A stretch of 51,771 nt of DNA from Haloarculaceae archaeon H-GB1-1 (GTDB lineage Archaea > Halobacteriota > Halobacteria > Halobacteriales > Haloarculaceae). A model generated the notes under the pieces. It did not search any database. It was not told the origin of the DNA and worked only from the letters and a program-made list of their open reading frames with translations. This document shows positions 42,011 to 51,771 of this stretch, one piece after another. A program made the translations under genes and the position numbers. The stretch covers positions 1-51,771 of the forward strand of contig JARUKX010000028.1 of assembly GCA_029688825.1 (NCBI GenBank), in the 5' to 3' direction. Positions within the stretch are counted from its first letter, which is position 1, and every line of letters starts with the position of its first letter.

Positions 42011-43030
42011 CTACTCGCCCTCGGACTGCTCGCTGGCGTTGCGCGCCAGCCGAAGGTCCCACGTCGAGGGCGTGTCCATGTACTGCTCGACGTGGCCCCA
42101 GTCGTCGAAGTCGTTCGGCCCGTGTGAGCCGTCGGAGTACCCGTCGGAGTACCCGTCGAAGTCCCCTGGAGAGTTGTAGTTCATCGTGCTCGGGTACTCC
42201 TCGAAGGTCACTTCGGAGGAGTCGATTCCAGTGTGGTCACGCGGGGACAGGCCCAGCGAGTGCCCGAGTTCGTGCATGAACGTCCCGCGGGTGGCACCGT
42301 TGGGGTTGCACTCGACCGTCATCTGATTCGACCACGTGCTGGAGACGCCCCAGACCTCGGAGAGGTCGCCGCTGTCCCACTTCGCGTCCTGCACGACGAG
42401 CGCGTAGTGAAAGCCCTGTTCGGGGTGGTCGAAGTACTCCGCGGCGTAGTCGCCGACGTCGTTCAGATTGCCCGCTCGCGAGGAGTAGTACGTCTCGGCG
42501 GTCTCTGGGACCGACTCGTCGACGACCACGTGGAGCGAGATGCCCTCGCTCCCGTCGGGGTTGCTCGTCGGCGCGTTCGCGAAGCGCCGCTGGAGTCTCG
42601 ATACGTCGGCGTCTGACAGCCGGCAGCCCGCGCCCATGTAGTCCACCTCGACCGCGACGTCGACTCGCGTGGGGTTCAGGTTCGGAAGCGAGGACGGCGG
42701 GTCCGCCTCGATACCGTCCTCGAAGCCGTCGCTGTCGGTGTCACGGAAGTGGGGACTCGTCCCGAGTTCGCGTTCGCGGGCGTCCGTCAACCCGTCGCCA
42801 TCGCTGTCCGCCCCCCTCGGCGCGGAATCACCGTCGAAGACGCCGGTCCCGTGTTCGAGTTCGTCGCGGTCGGTGTAGCCATCGCCGTCGGAGTCGCGGT
42901 GGGGGTAGTCGGACGCGTCCGTCGGGTCCGTGCCGCTCTCGACCTCGTCGCCGTGAGAGTAATCTGCGACTTCGGTATCGTGGTTCCGACGTCGTCGCAC
43001 ATACCTTCGTCCTACTGCCTTCAGCGACAT
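42011..43030 (-). CDS. TSP3-repeat protein with HExxH metalloprotease-like domain
   Basis: 339 residues. An N-terminal TSP3 region (DSDGDGYTDRDELEHGTG; DSDGDGLTDARERELGTS) is followed by a zincin domain with MHELGHSLGLSPRDH (His253, Glu254, His257) and YPSTMNYNSP (a Met-turn-like site, Met283). The expected third ligand at the HExxHxxGxxH position is Pro; a His three residues later may serve. It has no signal peptide, unlike relatives with TSP3 repeats. A TTTATAAC box sits only 2-9 nt before the ATG, so the real start may be the GTG at 43000 or another codon. Short repeat GYSDGYSDGSHG near the C-terminus. Confidence 0.75.
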   Translation of the reverse strand: MSLKAVGRRYVRRRRNHDTEVADYSHGDEVESGTDPTDASDYPHRDSDGDGYTDRDELEHGTGVFDGDSAPRGADSDGDGLTDARERELGTSPHFRDTDSDGFEDGIEADPPSSLPNLNPTRVDVAVEVDYMGAGCRLSDADVSRLQRRFANAPTSNPDGSEGISLHVVVDESVPETAETYYSSRAGNLNDVGDYAAEYFDHPEQGFHYALVVQDAKWDSGDLSEVWGVSSTWSNQMTVECNPNGATRGTFMHELGHSLGLSPRDHTGIDSSEVTFEEYPSTMNYNSPGDFDGYSDGYSDGSHGPNDFDDWGHVEQYMDTPSTWDLRLARNASEQSEGE

Positions 43031-43393
43031 TGTTATAAAGAGAAAAACACGTCGAGCCGGCAGGACGTGGCCGGGGTTACTGCAACGAATCCGTCACGTT
43101 CGGCGACCCCGGACGCTTGGTTCTCGACACCGTGCTTCGGGATTGTGGCCAGGTCATGGCCGGAAACGTGGGCTTACGACCAACTTTCCGAGACGTTTGT
43201 GAACACACCGCTATCATCCCCAATCCCGTTCGACGGTCGCCGATGTCGTCCACCGGTAGCGCGTATAGGGGGAAGTCGTTGCGGCGGTGATTGCCGAGTC
43301 GCCGCAGGTCGTCACCCATCTATATTACCTCAGCGTGACAATCTACTGTCGTGACACCGTCTACTCGGCGGCGTCACGAGACGGTACCAAATC
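43031..43393. other. Intergenic region between divergent genes
   Basis: This 363-bp gap carries TTTATAAC (minus, 43032-43039) close to the metalloprotease start and CTATATTACC near 43319-43328, a TATA-like box for dodecin with a leader of about 45 nt. A minus-strand frame 43077-43319 opens MGDDLRRLGNHRRNDFPLYA and looks weakly coding; I did not call it because it turns basic and non-acidic after 35 residues. Confidence 0.45.
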
Positions 43394-43594
43394 ATGGTTT
43401 TCAAGAAAATCACGCTCATCGGAACGAGCGACGAAAGCTTCGAACAGGCTGTAGACGACGCGGTCGAACGTGCGGACGAGACGCTCGACAACGTGAAATG
43501 GGTCGAAGTCGAGGAGATGGGCGTCGAACTCGCGAGCGTCGAAACGAGAGAGTACCAGGCCGAAGTCGAGGTCGCGTTCGAACTCGAAGGCTGA
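43394..43594 (+). CDS. Dodecin, flavin-binding protein
   Basis: 66 residues: [20 protein letters not shown] then [20 protein letters not shown], with the Trp-containing VKWVEV strand that stacks on flavin in archaeal dodecins. Dodecins form hollow dodecamers that store riboflavin or FMN/FAD and protect them from light. It has its own TATA-like box upstream. The downstream gene converges with it with no gap (stops abut). Confidence 0.95.
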   Translation: MVFKKITLIGTSDESFEQAVDDAVERADETLDNVKWVEVEEMGVELASVETREYQAEVEVAFELEG

Positions 43595-43966
43595 CTACGT
43601 CCGGAAGCTCTCTCCGCACCCACACTCGCTGACCACGTTCGGATTCGTCACGTGGAAGCCAGCACCCTGCAGGCCGCCCTCGTAATCGAGGACGGACCCT
43701 TCGACGTAGTCGAGACTCGCGGGATCGACGATCACGCGTAGGTCGTGATGGTCGAACACCTCGTCCTCGTCTTCGGGTTCGTGTTCGAACCGCATTCCAT
43801 AGGAGAGTCCTGCACAGCCACCTTGCTGGACGTACAGCCGGAGTCCGGCCACGTCCGTGTCCATGTCCTCGCTCACCAACAGGTCGATCGCCTCCTCGGC
43901 GGCCGATTCCGTGACTTCGATGCCGCTCTCGTCCGGGTCCGGGGACGCCTCTGCCGAGCCACTCAT
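43595..43966 (-). CDS. Iron-sulfur cluster assembly protein, IscA/HesB (ErpA-type)
   Basis: 123 residues. The fold begins IEVTESAAEEAIDLLVSED and has the three conserved Cys: QQGGCAGLSYGM, and the C-terminal SECGCGESF pair. The conserved VDPASLDYVEGSVLDYEGGL and FHVTNPNV also match. These A-type carriers receive Fe-S clusters and pass them to target proteins. An acidic 20-residue N-terminal extension is halophile-like. It lies 107 bp downstream of hisD on the same strand, with hairpin repeats between. Confidence 0.95.
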   Translation of the reverse strand: MSGSAEASPDPDESGIEVTESAAEEAIDLLVSEDMDTDVAGLRLYVQQGGCAGLSYGMRFEHEPEDEDEVFDHHDLRVIVDPASLDYVEGSVLDYEGGLQGAGFHVTNPNVVSECGCGESFRT

Positions 43967-44023
43967 ACACTATCGTACCGCTCGCAGGGAGTTAACCCTG
44001 GCGGCACCGCACGACGAGTCGGC

Positions 44024-44079
44024 GGGCACTCACTCCAGTGCCAGCGGGCACTCACTCCAGTGCCAGCAGGCACTCACTC
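44024..44079. repeat. Tandem 22-bp repeats with internal hairpins, at the hisD 3' end
   Basis: GGGCACTCACTCCAGTGCCA plus GC is repeated exactly at 44024-44045 and 44046-44067, and a third partial copy (44068-44079, starting with A instead of G) covers the hisD stop. Each unit contains GGCACT-cactcc-AGTGCC, a 6-bp stem with a 6-nt loop. Between units AGTGCC-4 nt-GGCACT gives further stems. The repeats look like local duplication of the sequence around the hisD stop codon. Confidence 0.85.
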
Positions 44080-45342
44080 GAACCGTTTGCGGACGCTCTC
44101 GGCGTGCGCTTCCAGCCCTTCGGCCTCTGCCAGCGTCGTCACCGTGTCGTGCAGGTCGTCGAGCGCACCTTCGTCCAGTCGCTGGACAGTGGTCGAACGG
44201 AGGAAGGTGTCGACCGACAGGCCGCCGAACACGCGTGCCTCGCCGCCTGTCGGGAGGACGTGGTTCGGGCCGGCGGCGTAGTCCCCGGCCGCGACGGGGC
44301 TGTAGGATCCGAGGAACGCGCTGCCCGCCGACGGGATACGGTCGAGGATGCCGTCGGCGTCGGCCGCCTGTATCGAGAGGTGTTCGGCCGCATACTCCTC
44401 GGCGAACAGAACGGCCTCGGACATCGAGCGGGCGGTGAAGACGCCGCTGGCGTCGTTGCCGAGCGCCTCGCGAATGACGTCCTCGCGCTCGCGGCCGGAC
44501 GCCTGTGCGTCGATCTCCTCGGCGACTGCCTCGGCCACCTCGTCCTCGTCCGTGACGGTCACCACGGACGCGTTGGGGTCGTGTTCGGCCTGCGCGACCA
44601 TGTCCGCGGCGACGAACGCCGGGTTCGCTGTCTCGTCGGCGACGACGAGAACCTCGCTCGGGCCGGCCAGGAAGTCGATCTCGACCTGTCCGCGGACCTC
44701 CGCCTTCGCCGCAGTGACCCAGCGATTGCCCGGTCCGACGACCTTGTCGACGGCGTCGACGGTCTCCGTCCCGTAGGCGAGCGCGCCGATGGCTTGCGCA
44801 CCGCCCATCTGATAGACGCGGTCCGCGCCCGCGACGTGGATGGCCGCTAGCGTCACGGGGTTTATCTCGTCGGCAGGTGGCGTCGCGACGGCGACGTGTT
44901 CGACTCCGGCGACCTTCGCGGGGATGACGCCCATCAGCGCGCTGGAGGGATACGCGGCCGTTCCGCCCGGTGCGTAGACGCCGACGCTCTCGATGGGGCG
45001 GTAGCGCCGACCGAGTTCCCGACCGTCGAAGTCGTCGCGCCAGTCGTCGGGGACCTGCCGTTCGTGGAACTCGCGGATGTTGTCGGCGGCGGTCTGGATG
45101 GCCCCGTAGACGTCGTCGTCCACCTCGGCGGCGGCGCGCTCTGCCTCGTCGGTCACGTCTATGTTGCCGACCTCGACGTCGTCGAACTCGCTGGCGAACT
45201 CCCGCAGGGCCACGTCGCCTTCCTCGGCGACGCGGTCGACGATGTCGCGAACGTCACCGCGGACCGATTCGACGCCGGCGTCGCGGTCGAACAACGCAGT
45301 ACGTTCGTCCGGTCCGAGATCGGCGACACTCCGTACGTTCAT
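44074..45342 (-). CDS. hisD: Histidinol dehydrogenase
   Basis: 422 residues. It catalyses the last two steps of histidine synthesis, L-histidinol to L-histidine, with NAD+ and zinc. Family sequences visible: GVYAPGGTAAYPSSALMGVI, PAKVAGVEHVAVATPP, DRVYQMGGAQAIGALAYGTE, KVVGPGNRWVTAAKAEVRGQ, FLAGPSEVLVVADETANP, AEEYAAEHLSIQAAD (catalytic Glu-His) and LPTGGEARVFGGLSV. The start at 45342 (MNVRSVADLG) is preferred over an in-frame ATG at 45402, which would overlap the regulator gene. No other his genes lie in the window, as is usual for dispersed archaeal his genes. Confidence 0.97.
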   Translation of the reverse strand: MNVRSVADLGPDERTALFDRDAGVESVRGDVRDIVDRVAEEGDVALREFASEFDDVEVGNIDVTDEAERAAAEVDDDVYGAIQTAADNIREFHERQVPDDWRDDFDGRELGRRYRPIESVGVYAPGGTAAYPSSALMGVIPAKVAGVEHVAVATPPADEINPVTLAAIHVAGADRVYQMGGAQAIGALAYGTETVDAVDKVVGPGNRWVTAAKAEVRGQVEIDFLAGPSEVLVVADETANPAFVAADMVAQAEHDPNASVVTVTDEDEVAEAVAEEIDAQASGREREDVIREALGNDASGVFTARSMSEAVLFAEEYAAEHLSIQAADADGILDRIPSAGSAFLGSYSPVAAGDYAAGPNHVLPTGGEARVFGGLSVDTFLRSTTVQRLDEGALDDLHDTVTTLAEAEGLEAHAESVRKRFE

Positions 45343-45377
45343 GGGCAGGTGTACCGACCCCGGAAACAAACGGCTTG

Positions 45378-46097
45378 CTATCGTTGCCGCCAGTACCACC
45401 ACGCGCCGACGACGACGAGCATGAACACACCACCCAGGAAGAACGCCAGCGCGGGGTCGACCGGCGGCTGCTGGGTGGCTGCTTTCGTCGTCACCTGGAT
45501 CGCCTCCCTGCTCGTGTCGAGGGTGGCGTTCGCACCCGTCGACGATGCACCGCTCTCGACGGCCGTCTCCTGAGCGGCAGCTGCGTCTCCTCCGCTACGA
45601 CTCGTGAACTGGTAGTCGCCTTGGCTCGGCGTCAGCCGGTCCACGACCGCCCTGACCCCGAGACTCGCGGCGGCGAGCACGCCGACCGCGCCGAGTAATC
45701 GGGAGAGGAACTGCCGCAGTCGGGATCCGTCCTGCTCTTGCCCCGCAAAGAGGACCACCGCACGACTCGCCGGCGCGAACACCGTCATCTCGTTTCCCTT
45801 CTCGGAGTAGCCCGTCCCCGCGGGCTGAACGAGGTCCGCGTCCTGTAGCTTCTCCAGGTGGTAGTGGACGTTCTGTAACGAGGTCCCGACCTCCTCGCGA
45901 ATCTCCGGTGCCGTCCGTGGGCTTTCATAGAGCACCTGCAGGATCGACCGCGCCGTCTCCGAGGATAGCGCCGACAGTGCCTCCGCAGTGGCTTCGTCGT
46001 CGAGATCGAGCACGCGCGGACTCCCCGGCGACTGCTCGGCTTCGCCACGCAGCGGCAACAGACTACCCATCGACCGTTCGTTTTCGGGGAAAGACAA
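45378..46097 (-). CDS. ArsR-like winged-helix regulator with C-terminal membrane segments
   Basis: 239 residues. The wHTH domain is plain: TAEALSALSSETARSILQVL, SPRTAPEIREEVGTSLQNVH (recognition helix) and YHLEKLQDADLVQPAGTGYS with EMTVFAPASRAVVLFAG wing. A hydrophobic helix near 137-152 and a C-terminal anchor near 217-235 (ALAFFLGGVFMLVVVGAWWY) bracket a polar segment. Membrane-tethered wHTH proteins of this kind are common in haloarchaea and may sense envelope state. Start could be 46097 or the Met at 46070. It lies 35 bp upstream of hisD. Confidence 0.88.
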   Translation of the reverse strand: MSFPENERSMGSLLPLRGEAEQSPGSPRVLDLDDEATAEALSALSSETARSILQVLYESPRTAPEIREEVGTSLQNVHYHLEKLQDADLVQPAGTGYSEKGNEMTVFAPASRAVVLFAGQEQDGSRLRQFLSRLLGAVGVLAAASLGVRAVVDRLTPSQGDYQFTSRSGGDAAAAQETAVESGASSTGANATLDTSREAIQVTTKAATQQPPVDPALAFFLGGVFMLVVVGAWWYWRQR

Positions 46098-46206
46098 TGG
46101 GTGTTGCCATGCTTCAAACGGCTCTTTGAGCTACCCGGCCCACTGAGGGGAATCAGCCATCCACGAACCAGAAGACACTTTCCGAAACCAGCTTTCGGGT
46201 CCGACC

Positions 46207-46671
46207 ATGGACCGTCGCCGTTTCCTCGCCGCCGGCAGTGCGGCGCTTTCCCTCCCCGTCGCCGGCTGTCGGACCGCGCCCTCCGCAGACGCGTCGTCGA
46301 CCGATCATTCAGCGACCACCGCCACGTCCGACGGTGCCGCGAAGACCACTGTGGCGACGCCGAGCGAGACGACCGACAACGCAGACAACATCCGCATCGT
46401 GGTCAACAACGGCCGGTCGGAAGCCCTCGACGTCGATCTCACCGTCTCCAGTGGTGACGCGGTCGTGTTCGCGGATTCGATCACCGTTTCCGCGGAGAGC
46501 AGTCGGTCAGTCGACCCCGGAATCGACGAGCAAGGTGGTTACGAACTGACCGTCGTGGTCGACGGCAGCGAGTACCGCCGCCCGTTCGACGTCGAGGGCT
46601 ACGACCTCGAGATGGGGTCGAACCTCATCGTCGAAATCGGCACCGAGATACGCATCCCCATGGAGGAGTGA
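46207..46671 (+). CDS. Tat lipoprotein of unknown function
   Basis: 154 residues. The N-terminus MDRRRFLAAGSAALSLPVAG then Cys21 is a Tat lipoprotein signal with an AGC lipobox. A Thr/Ser/Ala linker follows, then a beta-rich domain (IRIVVNNGRSEALDVDLTVS; YELTVVVDGSEYRRPFDVEG; NLIVEIGTEIRIPMEE), resembling a small Ig-like or DUF-type domain. Function is unknown. It is divergent from the membrane-anchored regulator gene (109 bp apart), which might control it. Confidence 0.85.
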   Translation: MDRRRFLAAGSAALSLPVAGCRTAPSADASSTDHSATTATSDGAAKTTVATPSETTDNADNIRIVVNNGRSEALDVDLTVSSGDAVVFADSITVSAESSRSVDPGIDEQGGYELTVVVDGSEYRRPFDVEGYDLEMGSNLIVEIGTEIRIPMEE

Positions 46672-46727
46672 CCGTCGACGCGATCGGCAGGATTCCGGCT
46701 GCGACCGCATCGAGGTCGCGGGTCAGT

Positions 46728-48902
<2,175 letters not shown>

Positions 48903-49042
48903 CTATCGGTAATGAAGACTTTGCTGCATCCAAAGCATTCTATCGGCTTTGTATGTTTTTGTCCGTAGTGTGCGTGCAGACTTTTCCGGCCCTGGTTACC
49001 GACACGTCCCCACAGCCCCACGCCGCTCGGTCCGCCCGCCAA

Positions 49043-49052
49043 AACTTATAAC
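49043..49052 (+). promoter_or_regulatory. TATA box of the HalX response regulator gene
   Basis: AACTTATAAC is a strong TATA sequence. It lies 60-69 nt before the ATG at 49112, implying an untranslated leader of about 35 nt. Confidence 0.55.
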
Positions 49053-49111
49053 AGGTCTACTCGCGAATCTTTGGCGGGAACAGCCGACTACCCCGGGAAA
49101 TCGAGTGTGAC

Positions 49112-49699
49112 ATGACAGATAGTTCGAAGCCGCACGTGTTGGTCGTCGAAGACAACGAAACGGTCGCGGAAACGTACGCGACGTTCCTCGGCGACACGTA
49201 CGGGGTAACCATCGCCTACGATGGCGACGACGCGCTGGAGGTCTACGACGAGTCGGTCGACGTCGTGCTTCTCGACCGCCGAATGCCCAGAATGTCCGGG
49301 GACGATGTCCTCCAGCAACTCAGGGCGCGCGACGCGGACGTCCGGGTCGTCGTCGTGACCGCAGTTACACCGGAACTCGACATCGTCGACCTCCCGTTCG
49401 ACGCGTACGTCGTCAAGCCGGTCGAACGCGACGAACTCCGCGCTATCGTCGAGGTCATGCTGGACCGCACTGACTACGAGGACGACCTCCAGGAGTTCCT
49501 CGCGCTGGCGTCGACCCGGGCGACCCTCGAACTCGAACGCAACCGCGCCGAACTCGACGGCAGCACACAGTACCAGTACATCAAGAATCGAATGGCGTCC
49601 CTGCGCGAGGATCTGGGCGTGGAGACCGAACGTCTGGAAACACTCGTCTCCAAACAGCCCCCGTCCGTCGATACCGACGACGCCGTCGTCGAGGAGTAG
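49112..49699 (+). CDS. HalX-domain response regulator
   Basis: 195 residues. The receiver domain has HVLVVEDNETVAETYATFLG, VVLLDRRMPRMSG (phosphoacceptor Asp55), VVVVTAVTPELDIVDLPFDA and YVVKPVERDELRAIV with the conserved Lys. A C-terminal HalX helical domain (LASTRATLELERNRAELDGS; YIKNRMASLREDLGVET) follows, found only in haloarchaea. Output is unknown; there is no DNA-binding domain. The upstream TATA box is strong. The histidine kinase at 40280 is not adjacent, so pairing cannot be assumed. Confidence 0.95.
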   Translation: MTDSSKPHVLVVEDNETVAETYATFLGDTYGVTIAYDGDDALEVYDESVDVVLLDRRMPRMSGDDVLQQLRARDADVRVVVVTAVTPELDIVDLPFDAYVVKPVERDELRAIVEVMLDRTDYEDDLQEFLALASTRATLELERNRAELDGSTQYQYIKNRMASLREDLGVETERLETLVSKQPPSVDTDDAVVEE

Positions 49700-49872
49700 C
49701 AGGACTCCCTCGCTGTCCATCTTCTTCGCGTGACCGGTCCACGACGGGGATTGCGCTGGCGCTCGCACAGCGTCGCTCGTGACAACGTTCGCGGTCGGCG
49801 AACCCGACTGCTCACCGGCGGACCCAAGGGGACAGCGCCGGCGCTCGTCGAGTAGTCGTCGAAAGGAATTAT

Positions 49873-49951
49873 GCGTGGGTGCAGTCCCTGGAGGAGTGCA
49901 CCCGCACTCGTCTCGGCGGCTTCGCCGCCTCGTATCGCGGGCATCGCCCGC
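49873..49951. repeat. Three successive hairpins downstream of tRNA-Leu
   Basis: Inverted repeats are GGGTGCA ... TGCACCC (49877-49903), GGCGGC-TTC-GCCGCC (49916-49930) and GCGGGC-ATC-GCCCGC (49937-49951). The last two have 6-bp GC stems and 3-nt loops. They lie between the response regulator stop and the tRNA-Leu 3' end, so they may end tRNA transcription or be part of an RNA. Confidence 0.7.
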
Positions 49952-49959
49952 GCAATGAG

Positions 49960-50044
<85 letters not shown>

Positions 50045-50090
50045 ACTGCGCATCTGTTGTCGTTTTTCCGCATTTCTTTGTTCCCGAGGG

Positions 50091-50100
50091 TGGTTAAAAT
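50091..50100 (-). promoter_or_regulatory. TATA box of tRNA-Leu
   Basis: ATTTTAACCA on the minus strand, about 47-56 nt upstream of the mature tRNA 5' end. This implies a short 5' leader of about 20-25 nt, usual for archaeal tRNA genes. Confidence 0.5.
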
Positions 50101-50194
50101 GACTGTCGATTCGCCTCCCGTCAGGGGACAGTTCCCACGTTTTGGTTGCACATGGCGGGTGTGTCGGACGACTCCCGACGGAGCAAAAACGGAC

Positions 50195-50205
50195 GTTTGA
50201 AATAG
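50195..50205 (+). promoter_or_regulatory. TATA box of the MBF1 gene
   Basis: GTTTGAAATAG lies 22-32 nt before the ATG at 50227. Confidence 0.4.
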
Positions 50206-50226
50206 GCGCTCGCTAGTACCAGCCTC

Positions 50227-50724
50227 ATGGCCAAGTACTCGACCGGTAGCGGAGGTGGGAGCGCCGGCGAGAGTTGCGAACTTTGCGGATCGGAGGATGC
50301 AGACCTCCAGCGAGCCAACGTCGCTGGCGCGGACCTGATGGTGTGTTCGAGCTGTGCTCAGCACGACGAAAGCGGCGCAAAGCGTGACTCAGGTGGCGAG
50401 AGCGACCGCGACCGCAAACGCCAAGCGGCGCAGAACACGGCGAAGATGCAGGACGCCCGCAAGGGAGATAGCTCGCACTGGGAGGACGGCGCGGGCTACG
50501 ACGACGACCAGCTGCCGTATCTCGTGAGCGACTACGGGGAGCGTGTCACCGCGGCGCGACAGGACGCGGGCCTCCAGATCGAAGAGCTCGCCGAGGAGAT
50601 CGACGTCGACCAGAACGACGTGCTCGCGGTCGAGCAAGGGCGCGCCACGCAGGCGGGCGTCGGTGGCACCGTCATCGGCAAGCTCGAAACACACCTCGAT
50701 ATCGAACTGACCGAATCTTCCTGA
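50227..50724 (+). CDS. Multiprotein bridging factor 1 (MBF1)-family transcription factor
   Basis: 165 residues. An N-terminal zinc ribbon (CELCGSEDADLQRANVAGAD then CSSCAQH) is followed by a polar basic linker and a C-terminal HTH_3 domain (LVSDYGERVTAARQDAGLQI; EELAEEIDVDQNDVLAVEQG; GKLETHLDIELTE). This ribbon-plus-Xre layout is the archaeal MBF1 architecture; it associates with the 30S ribosome and transcription machinery. TATA-like box 22-32 nt upstream. Confidence 0.95.
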   Translation: MAKYSTGSGGGSAGESCELCGSEDADLQRANVAGADLMVCSSCAQHDESGAKRDSGGESDRDRKRQAAQNTAKMQDARKGDSSHWEDGAGYDDDQLPYLVSDYGERVTAARQDAGLQIEELAEEIDVDQNDVLAVEQGRATQAGVGGTVIGKLETHLDIELTESS

Positions 50725-50756
50725 GGTTTTTGTCGGGCGGCTGCTTTCGGCCGTGT

Positions 50757-51771
50757 ATGGCAACTCACGCGCCGGCAGAACCGTACGTAACGTCCTTCGA
50801 GGCGACAGTAGAGCGTGTCGAGGACAGGGAGGTCGTCCTCGACGCGACGTACTTCTACCCAGAGGGCGGGGGCCAGCCCGCCGACCGAGGCACGCTCGGC
50901 GGCGTCGAGGTCGTCGACGTCCAGAAGGGCGACGGCGAGGTCGTCCACACGCTCTCGGAGTCGCCCGACTTCGAGGCCGACGACGACGTCGCCGGCGAGG
51001 TCGACGAGACGTATCGGACGTACTGCATGCGCGCACACACGGCGAGTCACGTCCTCTACGGTGCGGGCCGTCGACTGCTCGACGACCTCGGATACGGCGG
51101 GTTCGGCATCACCGACGAGAAGGTCCGCGTCGACTTCACGACGCCGACCGAGATAGACGACGAGGTTCTCGTGGAACTGGAGCGACTCGTCAACCGCGCC
51201 GTTTGGGAGTCGCGACCGGTCTCCTGGGAGAATCTTCCCCAGGAGGAGGCGCTGGAACTCGACGACATCGCGTTCAACACGAAGACCGAGGAGGGCGTGA
51301 CCGGCGACGAGACGGTCCGCGTCGTGACCGTGGGAGAGCCAGCCTCCGGCGAGGGCGACGTGTGGGACGTCGCGGCCTGCGGCGGGACCCACGTCGAGAA
51401 CACCCGTGAAATCGGCCCCGTAACGGTGCTGGACCGCTCGAACCCCGGCGAGGGGATGACCCGCGTCGAGTTCGCTGTCGGACCGGCGGCCATCGAGCGC
51501 CGGGCGGACGCCCACCGCGCCGCCCGCGAGGCCGCCCGCACGCTGGACACGCGCCCGCTCGACCTGCCGGAGATGGTCGAGAGCGTCGCCGACGAGCGCG
51601 ACGAACTGGAAGCCGAACTCGACGACCTCCAGGAGATGGCGGTCGACGCCCGCATCGCCGAACTGCAGGAGGAGACCTTCGAGCGCGATGGGCAGTCCTG
51701 GCTCGTGGGTGACGTACCCGGCCTCGACGCGAACGGGCTGGCCGACACCGCACAGGACATCGCCGGCGATG
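50757..51771 (+). CDS. Alanyl-tRNA editing protein (AlaX-L type), 3' end beyond the window
   Basis: The first 338 codons are present and the frame is still open at the right edge. The editing domain has YFYPEGGGQPADRGTLGGVE, the zinc site RAHTASHVLYGAG (His94, His98) and AACGGTHVENT (Cys208, His212), and a coiled-coil (ERDELEAELDDLQEMAVD) leading toward a DHHA1 domain. It deacylates mischarged Ser-tRNA(Ala), and no catalytic aminoacylation domain precedes it. It starts 32 bp after the MBF1 stop. Confidence 0.93.
   Translation, partial: MATHAPAEPYVTSFEATVERVEDREVVLDATYFYPEGGGQPADRGTLGGVEVVDVQKGDGEVVHTLSESPDFEADDDVAGEVDETYRTYCMRAHTASHVLYGAGRRLLDDLGYGGFGITDEKVRVDFTTPTEIDDEVLVELERLVNRAVWESRPVSWENLPQEEALELDDIAFNTKTEEGVTGDETVRVVTVGEPASGEGDVWDVAACGGTHVENTREIGPVTVLDRSNPGEGMTRVEFAVGPAAIERRADAHRAAREAARTLDTRPLDLPEMVESVADERDELEAELDDLQEMAVDARIAELQEETFERDGQSWLVGDVPGLDANGLADTAQDIAGD

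Noticed and set aside
43077-43319. 80-codon minus-strand frame starting MGDDLRRLGNHRR
   Set aside because: The first 35 residues look plausible, but the rest is basic and rich in Ser/Thr/Lys, unlike haloarchaeal proteins, and no family is recognised.
44024-44079. CRISPR array
   Set aside because: Copies are directly adjacent with no spacers, and there are only two full units.

Overview
The window is chromosomal DNA of a halophilic archaeon (class Halobacteria). Evidence is the high GC content with strong third-position GC bias, very acidic predicted proteins, archaeal translation and transcription factors (aIF2-beta, aIF1A, TFS, MBF1), a halorhodopsin, a HalX response regulator, many twin-arginine (RR) export signals, and archaeal TATA boxes 22-35 nt upstream of mostly leaderless starts. 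The genus cannot be fixed from the sequence alone.

Layout. 1-5.4 kb: secreted spondin-domain protein (cut by the left edge), aIF2-beta, a secreted GYWK-type protein, an FKBP isomerase, a SprT-like protein, a cyclase-family hydrolase and a DUF302 lipoprotein. 5.4-10.3 kb: a thrombospondin-type-3 repeat protein with a 432-bp internal tandem duplication, an HTH protein, aIF1A, a membrane-bound spermidine-synthase-like protein and a voltage-gated potassium channel. 10.4-14.9 kb: ABC exporter, an acidic coiled-coil exported protein, a secreted glycosidase-like protein and cspA. 14.9-18.2 kb: a truncated multicopper oxidase, about 0.9 kb of decayed sequence, halorhodopsin and a frameshifted small gene; this is the most degraded stretch. 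18.2-21.0 kb: a KaiC/RAD55-like ATPase, then a run of zinc-ribbon proteins ending in TFS. 21.0-22.8 kb: a repeat protein with an NGT sequon in nearly every repeat, two small membrane proteins and TrmO. 22.8-26.5 kb: a tight MoxR ATPase / zincin-like plus VWA protein / zinc-ribbon operon. 26.5-34.3 kb: MsrA, RtcB, a pilin-like protein, an eIF2B-related protein, a PAC2 chaperone, MscS, UspA, a 5'-nucleotidase family protein. 34.3-43 kb: membrane proteins, a 1181-residue surface protein, a sensor histidine kinase and a TSP3/HExxH metalloprotease. 43.3-46.7 kb: dodecin, IscA-type protein, HisD, a membrane-anchored wHTH regulator and a lipoprotein. 46.7 kb to the end: KatG, a HalX response regulator, tRNA-Leu(GAG), MBF1 and an alanyl-tRNA editing protein (cut by the right edge).

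Most of the window is housekeeping or conserved haloarchaeal hypothetical content. The best candidate for a poorly described system is the three-gene operon at 22837-26217: a MoxR AAA+ ATPase, a VWA protein that also carries an HExxH...NxxED metallopeptidase-like signature, and a multi-CxxC protein, joined by a one-base gap and an ATGA overlap. Other leads are paired TTTGCATAT repeats exactly 30 bp apart upstream of cspA, tandem hairpin repeats after hisD, three consecutive hairpins after tRNA-Leu, a 14-bp perfect palindrome at 26231, and a multicopper oxidase that has lost both its C-terminal half and a copper ligand. No insertion sequence, CRISPR array, integrase or replication origin was recognised.
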